Program-made: the position numbers and the translations under genes
NCBI RefSeq assembly: GCF_023091745.1
Contig: NC_068925.1
Coordinates: 1,736,001 to 1,800,000 of the forward strand
Direction of reading: 5' to 3'
Length of the DNA: 64,000 nt
Origin: Budorcas taxicolor
Taxonomy: Eukaryota > Chordata > Mammalia > Artiodactyla > Bovidae
Part shown: one piece after another, positions 1 through 8,596 of the stretch
Position numbering within the stretch: the stretch's first letter is position 1
How the letters are laid out: the number at the start of each line of letters is the position of its first letter
Notes under the pieces: generated by a model
Told to the model about the DNA's origin: nothing
The model's input: only the letters and a program-made list of their open reading frames with translations
The model's database searches: none

Positions 1-45
1 CGACCCTGGAGTTCCTCTCGCCGTTCCTGTTGAGTGGGCCTCCTC
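1..45. repeat. Partial satellite unit at left edge
   Basis: This is the last 45 bp of a unit whose start lies outside the window. It matches the ends of the other units (for example 817-861), except that it reads GAGTGGGCC where most units read GAGAGGGCC. The window edge is therefore an arbitrary cut inside the array and not the array boundary. Confidence 0.95.
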
Positions 46-534
46 TTGAGATGCGACGGGAACGCCGGGAACTCTTTCCCGACGAAGCAGGGAAAGGATC
101 CCTCATCTCGAGCTACGAGGCGGAAACGGGGCTCCTCTGGATGTGGGCGGGACCCTCGTGATTCCTCTCGAGTGGAGACGGGTATGTCGGGGAACTTCTT
201 GATTTGCACCAAGGGTGTGAAGGACCCTTTCGAAGTTCCAGAGGTGAGGTGTGATCAGCCTTGAGACGCCTCAGCGGAAATGGGCCTCATCTCGCCTGGA
301 GCGGAGAACCTCCTGGATTTTCTCGAGTTGCGGCAGGTCTTCTCGAGTTTCGACGGGGACCTCAGGGACCCGCTCTGGTGGCCTCAGGAAAGGCCAGTCC
401 CCATGCGAGTTGCTAGGGGACCACTCGGGATTCCTCTCCCGTCCATGCCGGGCCCTCAGTCCTTGTGTGGATTCGGAGTCGGAACCTGAGGATTCCTCTC
501 CAGTGTTGCCATGGATCTTGGGGTGCTTCTGAGT

Positions 535-547
535 CTCCCCAGGGGAG
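535..547. other. Short dyad (6 bp arms, 1 bp centre) in each unit
   Basis: CTCCCC-A-GGGGAG is a perfect inverted repeat in U1 and at the equivalent position in most units. In a subset (for example near 33181, 34813, 40526, 48660 and 56793) the right arm reads GGGAAG, which breaks one pair. No function is claimed. The stem is short and could be chance in GC-rich repetitive DNA. Confidence 0.5.
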
Positions 548-622
548 TCAGGCATCGTCTCGAGTGGGGGCATGCACTTGCGCTTTCCTCCCGAGCTGCA
601 GCAGTAGTGTCACGCTTCCTGT

Positions 623-709
623 CACGTGGATCAAGGGATCTGTGGCTTTCCCTCGAGGCTGTCCCTCGAGGCTTTCCCACGAGGCTTTCCCACAGGGCTG
701 TGCCACGTG
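623..709. other. Paired CACGTG palindromes (E-box-like) in each unit
   Basis: In U1 CACGTG occurs at 623-628 and 704-709. Most other units carry a third copy in GCACGTGC (U2: 1391-1396; U1 reads CACTTG there). CACGTG is the recognition core of bHLH-zip factors such as the USF and MYC/MAX families, but a six-base palindrome alone is weak evidence of binding. The 704-709 copy becomes CACCTG in a subset of units (for example near 32528, 34160, 37425, 39873 and 43137). No promoter or transcript is inferred. Confidence 0.4.
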
Positions 710-713
710 CCAC
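649..713. repeat. Five-copy 13 bp minisatellite inside each unit
   Basis: Five consecutive 13-mers fill this stretch in U1: TCCCTCGAGGCTG (649-661), TCCCTCGAGGCTT (662-674), TCCCACGAGGCTT (675-687), TCCCACAGGGCTG (688-700) and TGCCACGTGCCAC (701-713). The pattern is TCCC-A/T-C-pu-pu-GG-CT-K, degenerating in the fifth copy. The same array sits at the equivalent place in nearly all units, starting 603 bp after the unit start. It is the only place where the ~31 bp rhythm is replaced by a shorter one, and it is the site of the 26 bp contraction in U59 and U64. Confidence 0.9.
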
Positions 714-2493
714 CTTGGTGTGAGTCGATCCTCGGCGTGAAAGACGAGCCGGTGAAGGGAAAAGAGGTTCCTCTGGAATGGACTGAGACATCTGGGGGAC
801 TCTTGGAATGGTGGCACGACCCTGGAGTTCCTCTCGCCGTTCCTGTAGAGAGGGCCTCCTCTTGAGATGCGACGGGAACGCCGGGAACTCTTTCCCGACG
901 AAGCAGGGAAAGGATCCCTCATCTCGAGCTACGAGGCGGAAACGGGGCTCCTCTGGATGTGGGCGGGACCCTCGTGATTCCTCTCGCGTGGAGACGGGTA
1001 TGTCGGGGAACTTCTTGATTTGCACCAAGGGTGTGAAGGACCCTTTCGAAGTTCCAGAGGTGAGGTGTGATCAGCCTGGAGACGCCTCAGCGGAAATGGG
1101 CCTCATCTCGCCTGGAGGGGAGAACCTCCTGGATTTTCTCGAGTTGCGGCAGGTCTTCTCGAGTTACGACGGGGACCTCAGGGACCCGCTCTGGTGGCCT
1201 CAGGAAAGGCCAGTCCCCATGCGAGTTGCTAGGGGACCTCTCGGGATTCCTCTCCCGTCCATGCCGGGGCCTCAGTCCTTGTGCGGAGTCGGGGCCGGAA
1301 CCTGAGGATTCCTCTCCAGTGTTGCCATGGCTCTTGGGGTGCTTCTGAGTCTCCCCAGGGGAGTCAGGCCTCGTCTCGAGTGGGGGCATGCACGTGCGCT
1401 TTCCTCCAGAGCTGCAGCAGTAGTGTCACGATTCCTGTCACGTGGATCAAGGGATCTGTGGCTTTCCCTCGAGGCTGTCCCTCGAGGCTTTCCCACGAGG
1501 CTTTCCCACAGGGCTGTGCCACGTGCCACCTTGGTGTGAGTCGATCCTCGGCGTGAAAGACGAGCCGGTGAAGGGAAAAGAGGTTCCTCTGGAATGGACT
1601 GAGACATCTGGGGGACTCTTGGAATGTTGGCACGACCCTGGAGTTCCTCTCGCCGTTCCTGTAGAGAGGGCCTCCTCTTGAGATGCGACGGGAACGCCGG
1701 GAACTCTTTCCCGACGAAGCAGGGAAAGGATCCCTCTTCTCGAGCTACGAGGCGGAAACGGGGCTCCTCTGGATGTGGGCGGGACCCTCGTGATTCCTCT
1801 CGAGTGGAGACGGCTAGGTCGGGGAACTTCTTGATTTGCACCAAGGGTGTTAAGGACCCTTTCGAAGTTCCAGAGGTGAGGTGTGATCAGCCTCGAGACG
1901 CCTCTGCGGAAATGGGCCTCATCTCGCCTGGAGGGGAGAACCTCCTGGATTTTCTCGAGTTGCGGCAGGTCTTCTCGAGTTACGACGGGGACCACAGGGA
2001 CCCGCTCTGGTGGCCTCAGGATAGGCCAGTCCCCATGCGAGTTGCTAGGGGACCACTCGGGTTTACTCTCCCGTCCATGCCGGGGCCTCAGTCCTTGTGT
2101 GGAGTCGGGGCCGGAACCTGAGGATTCCTCTCCAGTGTTGCCATGGATCTTGGGGTGCTTCTGAGTCTCCCCAGGGGAGTCAGGCCTCTTCTCGAGTGGG
2201 GGCATGCACGTGCGCTTTCCTCCCGAGCTGCAGCAGTAGTGTCACGCTTCCTGTCACGTGGATCAAGGGATCTGTGGCTTTCCCTCGAGGCTGTCCCTCG
2301 AGGCTTTCCCACGAGGCTTTCCCACAGGGCTGTGCCACGTGCCACCTTGGTGTGAGTCGATCCTCGGCGTGAAAGACGAGCCGGTGAAGGGAAAAGAGGT
2401 TCCTCTGGAATGGACTGAGACATCTGGGGGACTCTTGGAATGGTGGCACGACCCTGGAGTTCCTCTCGCCGTTCCTGTTGAGAGGGCCTCCTC

Positions 2494-3308
2494 TTGAGAT
2501 GCGACGGGAACGCCGGGAACTCTTTCCCGACGAAGCAGGGAAAGGATCCCTCATCTCGAGCTGCGAGGCGGAAACGGGGCTCCTCTGGATGTGGGCGGGA
2601 CCCTCGTGATTCCTCTCGAGTGGAGACGGGTATGTCGGGGAACTTCTTGATTTGCACCAAGGGTGTGAAGGACCCTTTCGAAGTTCCAGAGGGGAGGTGT
2701 GATCAGCCTCGAGACGCCTCAGCGGAAATGGGCCTCATCTCGCCTGGAGGGGAGAACCTCCTGGATTTTCTCGAGTTGCGGCAGGTCTTCTCGAGTTACG
2801 ACGGGGACCTCAGGGACCCGCTCTGGTGGCCTCAGGAAAGGCCAGTCCCCATGCGAGTTGCTAGGGGACCTCTCGGGATTCCTCTCCCGTCCATGCCGGG
2901 GCCTCAGTCTTGTGTGGAGTCGGGGCCGGAACCTGAGGATTCCTCTCCAGTGTTGCCATGGATCTTGGGGTGCTTCTGAGTCTCCCCAGGGGAGTTAGGC
3001 CTCGTCTCGAGTGGGGGCATGCACGTGCGCTTTCCTCCCGAGCTGCAGCAGTAGTGTCACGCTTCCTGTCACGTGGATCAAGGGATCTGTGGCTTTCCCT
3101 CGAGGCTGTCCCTCGAGGCTTTCCCACGAGGCTTTCCCACAGGGCTGTGCCACGTGCCACCTTGGTGTGAGTCGATCCTCGGCGTGAAAGACGAACTGGT
3201 GAAGGGAAACGAGGTTCCTCTGGAATGGACTGAGACATCTGGGGGACTCTTGGAATGGTGGCACGACCCTGGAGTTCCTCTCGCCGTTCCTGTTGAGAGG
3301 GCCTCCTC
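2494..3308. repeat. 815 bp satellite unit (U4) with a 1 bp deletion
   Basis: This unit reads CAGTCTTGTGTGG around 2905-2917 where the others read CAGTCCTTGTGTGG, so one C of a CC pair is missing at 2909. It is the only single-base length change found. It shifts the phase of every reading frame through the array and was not copied into any neighbouring unit. Confidence 0.9.
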
Positions 3309-4940
3309 TTGAGATGCGACGGGAACGCCGGGAACTCTTTCCCGACGAAGCAGGGAAAGGATCCCTCATCTCTAGCTACGAGGCGGAAACGGGGCTCCTC
3401 TGGATGTGGGAGGGACCCTCGTGATTCCTCTCGAGTGGAGACGGCTAGGTCGGGGATCTTCTTGATTTGCACCGAGGGTGTGAAGGACCCTTTCGAAGTT
3501 CCAGTGGTGAGGTGTGATCAGCCTCGAGACGCCTCAGCGGAAATGGGCCTCATCTCGCCTGGAGGGGAGAACCTCCTGGATTTTCTCGAGTTGCGGCAGG
3601 TCTTCTCGAGTTACGACGGGGACCTCAGGGACCCGCTCTGGTGGCCTCAGGAAAGGCCAGTCCCCATGCAAGTTGCTAGGGGACCTCTCGGGATTCGTCT
3701 CCCGTCCATGCCGGGGCCTCAGTCCTTGTGTGGAGTCGGGGCCGGAACCTGAGGATTCCTCTCCAGTGTTGCCATGGATCTTGGGGTGCTTCTGAGTCTC
3801 CCCAGGGGAGTCAGGCCTCGTCTCGAGTGGGGGCATGCACGTGCGCTTTCCTCCCGAGATGCAGCAGTAGTGTCACGCTTCCTGTCACGTGGATCAAGGG
3901 ATCTGTGGCTTTCCCTCGAGGCTGTCCCTCGAGGCTTTCCCACGAGGCTTTCCCACATGGCTGTGCCACGTGCCACCTTGGTGTGAGTCGATCCTCGGCG
4001 TGAAAGACGAACCGGTGAAGGGAAACGAGGTTCCTCTGGAATGGACTGAGACATCTGGGGGACTCTTGGAATGGTGGCACGACCCTGGAGTTCCTCTCGC
4101 CGTTCCTGTTGAGAGGGCCTCCTCTTGAGATGCGACGGGAACGCCAGGAACTCTTTCCCGACCAAGCAGGGAAAGGATCCCTCATCTCGAGCTACGAGGC
4201 GGACACGGGGCTCCTCTGGATGTGGGCGGGACCCTCGTGATTCCTCTCGAGTAGAGACGGGTATGTCGGGGAACTTCTTGATTTGCACCAAGGGTGTGAA
4301 GGACCCTTTCGAAGTTCCAGAGGTGAGGTGTGATCAGCCTTGAGACGCCTCAGCGGAAATGGGCCTCATCTCGCCTGGAGCGGAGAACCTCCTGGATTTT
4401 CTCGAGTTGCGGAAGGTCTTCTCGAGTTACGACGGGGACCTCAGGGACACGCTCTGGTGGCCTCAGGAAAGGCCAGTCCCCATGCGAGTTGCTAGGGGAC
4501 CACTCGGGATTCCTCTCCCGTCCATGCCGGGCCCTCAGTCCTTGTGTGGAGTCGGAGTCGGAACCTGAGGATTCCTCTCCAGTGTTGCCATGGATCTTGG
4601 GGTGCTTCTGAGTCTCCCCAGGGGAGTCAGGCATCGTCTCGAGTGGGGGCATGCACGTGCGCTTTCCTCCCGAGCTAGAGCAGTAGTGTCACGCTTCCTG
4701 TCACGTGGATCAAGGGATCTGTGGCTTTCCCTCGAGGCTGTCCCTCGAGGCTTTCCCACGAGGCTTTCCCACAGGGCTGTGCCACGTGCCACCTTGGTGT
4801 GAGTCGATCCTCGGCGTGAAAGACGAGCCGGTGAAGGGAAAAGAGGTTCCTCTGGAATGGACTGAGACATCTGGGGGACTCTTGGAATGGTGGCACGACC
4901 CTGGAGTTCCTCTCGCCGTTCCTGTTGAGAGGGCCTCCTC

Positions 4941-5756
4941 TTGAGATGCGACGGGAACGCCGGGAACTCTTTCCCGACGAAGCAGGGAAAGGATCCCTCA
5001 TCTCGAGCTACGAGGCGGAAACGGGGCTCCTCTGGATGTGGGCGGGACCCTCGTGATTCCTCTCGAGTGGAGACGGGTATGTCGGGGAACTTCTTGATTT
5101 GCACCAAGGGTGTGAAGGACCCTTTCGAAGTTCCAGAGGTGAGGTGTGATCAGCCTGGAGACGCCTCAGCGGAAATGGGCCTCATCTCGCCTGGAGGGGA
5201 GAACCTCCTGGATTTTCTCGAGTTGCGGCAGGTCTTCTCGAGTTACGACGGGGACCTCAGGGACCCGCTCTGGTGGCCTCAGGAAAGGCCAGTCCCCATG
5301 CGAGTTGCTAGGGGACCTCTCGGGATTCCTCTCCCGTCCATGCCGGGGCCTCAGTCCTTGTGTGGAGTCGGGGCCGGAACCTGAGGATTCCTCTCCAGTG
5401 TTGCCATGGATCTTGGGGTGCTTCTGAGTCTCCCCAGGGGAGTCAGGCCTCGTCTCGAGTGGGGGCATGCACGTGCGCTTTCCTCCCGAGCTGCAGCAGT
5501 AGTGTCACGCTTCCTGTCACGTGGATCAAGGGATCTGTGGCTTTCCCTCGAGGCTGTCCCTCGAGGCTTTCCCACGAGGCTTTCCCACAGGGCTGTGCCA
5601 CGTGCCACCTTGGTGTGAGTCGATCCTCGGCGTGAAAGACGAGCCGGTGAAGGGAAAAGAGGTTCCTCTGGAATGGACTGAGACATCTGGGGGACTCTTG
5701 GAATGGTGGCACGACCCTGGAGTTCCTCTCGCCGTTCCTGTTGAGAGGGCCTCCTC
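4941..5756. repeat. Representative 816 bp satellite unit (U7)
   Basis: This unit is close to the majority sequence and serves as a reference. It starts at TTGAGATGCGAC and contains, in order: one GGATCC; several CTCGAG motifs; the TGATCA landmark at 5147; a CCATGG; a short dyad around CCCCAGGGG; GCATGC next to GCACGTGC; CTGCAG; a second CACGTG; five 13 bp repeats; a third CACGTG; and a final stretch ending in GGGCCTCCTC. Frames of 70-190 codons are open on both strands. They overlap heavily, use weak starts, resemble no family I recognise, and recur because 816 is divisible by 3. I regard the unit as non-coding. Confidence 0.9.
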
Positions 5757-7388
5757 TTGAGATGCGACGGGAACGCCGGGAACTCTTTCCCGACGAAGCA
5801 GGGAAAGGATCCCTCATCTCGAGCTGCGAGGCGGAAACGGGGCTCCTCTGGATGTGGGCGGGACCCTCGTGATTCCTCTCGAGTGGAGACGGCTAGGTCG
5901 GGGATCTTCTTGATTTGCACCGAGGGTGTGAAGGACCCTTTCGAAGTTCCAGTGGTGAGGTGTGATCAGCCTCGAGACGCCTCAGCGGAAATGGGCCTCA
6001 TCTCGCCTGGAGGGGAGAACCTCCTGGATTTTCTCCAGTTGCGGCAGGTCTTCTCGAGTTACGACGGGGACCTCAGGGACCCGCTCTGGTGGCCTCAGGA
6101 AAGGCCAGTCCCCATGCAAGTTGCTAGGGGACCTCTCGGGATTCGTCTCCCGTCCATGCCGGGGCCTCAGTCCTTGTGTGGAGTCGGGGCCGGAACCTGA
6201 GGATTCCTCTCCAGTGTTGCCATGGATCTTGGGGTGCTTCTGAGTCTCCCCAGGGGAGTCAGGCCTCGTCTCGAGTGGGGGCATGCACGTGCGCTTTCCT
6301 CCCGAGCTGCAGCAGTAGTGTCACGCTTCCTGTCACGTGGATCAAGGGATCTGTGGCTTTCCCTCGAGGCTGTCCCTCGAGGCTTTCCCACGAGGCTTTC
6401 CCACAGGGCTGTGCCACGTGCCACCTTGGTGTGAGTCGATCCTCGGCGTGAAAGACGAGCCGGTGAAGGGAAAAGAGGTTCCTCTGGAATGGACTGAGAC
6501 ATCTGGGGGACTCTTGGAATGGTGGCACGACCCTGGAGTTCCTCTCGCCGTTCCTGTAGAGAGGGCCTCCTCTTGAGATGCGACGGGAACGCCGGGAACT
6601 CTTTCCCGACGAAGCAGGGAAAGGATCCCTCATCTCGAGCTACGAGGCGGAAACGGGGCTCCTCTGGATGTGGGCGGGACCCTCTTGATTCCTCTCGAGT
6701 GGAGACGGGTATGTCGGGGAACTTCTTGATTTGCACCAAGGGTGTGAAGGACCCTTTCGAAGTTCCAGAGGTGAGGTGTGATCAGCCTGGAGACGCCTCA
6801 GCGGAAATGGGCCTCATCTCGCCTGGAGGGGAGAACCTCCTGGATTTTCTCGAGTTGCGGCAGGTCTTCTCGAGTTACGACGGGGACCTCAGGGACCCGC
6901 TCTGGTGGCCTCAGGAAAGGCCAGTCCCCATGCGAGTTGCTAGGGGACCTCTCGGGATTCCTCTCCCGTCCATGCCGGGGCCTCAGTCCTTGTGTGGAGT
7001 CGGGGCCGGAACCTGAGGATTCCTCTCCAGTGTTGCCATGGATCTTGGGGTGCTTCTGAGTCTCCCCAGGGGAGTCAGGCCTCGTCTCGAGTGGGGGCAT
7101 GCACGTGCGCTTTCCTCCAGAGCTACAGCAGTAGTGTCACGCTTCCTGTCACGTGGATCAAGGGATCTGTGGCTTTCCCTCGAGGCTGTCCCTCGAGGCT
7201 TTCCCACGAGGCTTTCCCACAGGGCTGTGCCACGTGCCACCTTGGTGTGAGTAGATCCTCGGCGTGAAAGACGAGCCGGTGAAGGGAAAAGATGTTCCTC
7301 TGGAATGGACTGAGACATCTGGGGGACTCTTGGAATGGTGGCACGACCCTGGAGTTCCTCTCGCCGTTCCTGTTGAGAGGGCCTCCTC

Positions 7389-8204
7389 TTGAGATGCGAC
7401 GGGAACGCCGGGAACTCTTTCCCGACGAAGCAGGGAAAGGATCCCTCATCTCTAGCTACGAGGCGGAAACGGGGCTCCTCTGGATGTGGGAGGGACCCTC
7501 GTGATTCCTCTCGAGTGGAGACAGCTAGGTTGGGGATCTTCTTGATTTGCACCGAGGGTGTGAAGGACCCTTTCGAAGTTCCAGTGGTGAGGTGTGATCA
7601 GCCTCGAGACGCCTCAGCGGAAATGGGCCTCATCTCGCCTGGAGGGGAGAACCTCCTGGATTTTCTCGAGTTGCGGCAGGTCTTCTCGAGTTACGACGGG
7701 GACCACAGGGACCCGCTCTGGTGGCCTCAGGATAGGCCAGTCCCCATGCGAGTTGCTAGGGGACCACTCGGGTTTACTCTCCCGTCCATGCCGGGGCCTC
7801 AGTCCTTGTGTGGAGTCGGGGCCGGAACCTGAGGATTCCTCTCCAGTGTTGCCATGGATCTTGGGGTGCTTCTGAGTCTCCCCAGGGGAGTCAGGCCCCT
7901 TCTCGAGTGGGGGCATGCACGTGCGCTTTCCTCCCGAGCTGCAGCAGTAGTGTCACGCTTCCTGTCACGTGGATCAAGGGATCTGTGGCTTTCCCTCGAG
8001 GCTGTCCCTCGAGGCTTTCCCACGAGGCTTTCCCACAGGGCTGTGCCACGTGCCACCTTGGTGTGAGTCGATCCTCAGCGTGAAAGACGAGCCGGTGAAG
8101 GGAAAAGAGGTTCCTCTGGAATGGACTGAGACATCTGGGGGACTCTTGGAATGGTGGCACGACCCTGGAGTTCCTCTCGCCGTTCCTGTAGAGAGGGCCT
8201 CCTC
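7389..8204. repeat. Mosaic satellite unit (U10)
   Basis: The first part of this unit carries the variants of U5 (and partly U8): TCTCTAGCTACG, TGGGAGGGACC, GGGATCTTC, CACCGAGGG and CAGTGGTGAG (up to about 7587). The later part carries those of U3/U11: GACCACAGG (from about 7702), CAGGATAGG and GGGTTTACTC. The switch therefore lies between about 7588 and 7701. This is what one in-register exchange or a gene-conversion tract between two unit types would leave. Confidence 0.8.
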
Positions 8205-8596
8205 TTGAGATGCGACTGGAACGCCGGGAACTCTTTCCCGACGAAGCAGGGAAAGGATCCCTCTTCTCGAGCTACGAGGCGGAAACGGGGCTCCTCTGGA
8301 TGTGGGCGGGACCCTCGTGATTCCTCTCGAGTGGAGACGGCTAGGTCGGGGAACTTCTTGATTTGCACCAAGGGTGTGAAGGACCCTTTCGAAGTTCCAG
8401 AGGTGAGGTGTGATCAGCCTCGAGACGCCTCTGCGGAAATGGGCCTCATCTCGCCTGGAGGGGAGAACCTCCTGGATTTTCTCGAGTTGCGGCAGGTCTT
8501 CTCGAGTTACGACGGGGACCACAGGGACCCGCCCTGTTGGCCTCAGGATAGGCCAGTCCCCATGCGAGTTGCTAGGGGACCACTCGGGTTTACTCT

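Larger units (their letters stand above)
13..834. repeat. Internal ~31 bp degenerate subrepeat ladder within the unit
   Basis: A pyrimidine-rich core of the TCCTCT(CG) type, often preceded by GG and followed by GAGTGG or similar, recurs at near-regular spacing inside each unit. In U1 recognisable cores begin near 13, 41, 72, 103, 133, 163, 195 and 226, then 432, 493, 555, 586, 617, 649, 729, 769, 800 and 829. Most steps are 28-32 bp or twice that; the main exception is the 13 bp repeat zone near 649-713. About 26 such subrepeats would fit in 816 bp. A diverged 31 bp subrepeat is known for the bovid 1.715/satellite I family, so this supports the family call and suggests that the unit grew by amplification of a ~31 bp ancestor. 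Individual subrepeats are too diverged to delimit exactly by eye. Confidence 0.75.
46..8596. repeat. Left domain: irregular units with scattered related pairs
   Basis: Ten and a half units (U1 to mid U11) with many diagnostic variants but no simple HOR. U1 and U6 share GCCTTGAGACG and GGAGCGGAG (5 units apart). U2, U7 and U9 share GCCTGGAGACG. U5 and U8 share GGGATCTTC, CACCGAGGG, CAGTGGTGAG and CATGCAAGTT (3 units apart). U3, U10 and U11 share GACCACAGG, CAGGATAGG and GGGTTTACTC. The pattern suggests older duplications since broken up by exchange. Confidence 0.75.

Noticed and set aside
115..131. Possible CENP-B box around GAGGCGGAAACGGGG
   Set aside because: The right side fits (A, then CGGG), but the left TTCG core is missing: about 6 of 9 essential positions match. 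A second near match at CTCGAGTGGAGACGGG also fails in the TTCG core. I saw no canonical box in the unit.
13..230. Regular ~31 bp spacing resembling a CRISPR array
   Set aside because: There are no identical repeats separated by unique spacers; the whole 31 bp stretch is a diverged repeat, it fills the array, and no cas genes exist. The composition and period indicate mammalian satellite DNA.
649..713. Palindromic CCTCGAGG pair as a possible recombination or attachment site
   Set aside because: The palindromes are a by-product of adjacent 13 bp repeats. HOR switch points I could bracket (37812-37865, 7588-7701) do not fall here, so there is no support for a dedicated site beyond the two-copy contraction.
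1447..2205. Minus-strand frame of 252 codons, repeated at 7974-8732
   Set aside because: It spans a unit boundary, depends on private variants (such as CTCTTCTCGAG) that remove stops, and has low-complexity Arg/Ser/Pro-rich translation typical of GC-rich satellite.
4535..5107. Recurrent minus-strand frame of about 190 codons, present in nearly every unit
   Set aside because: It overlaps other open frames on both strands, has no recognisable domain, tolerates changes freely, and exists because the repeat is GC-rich with a period divisible by three. It is not annotated as a gene.
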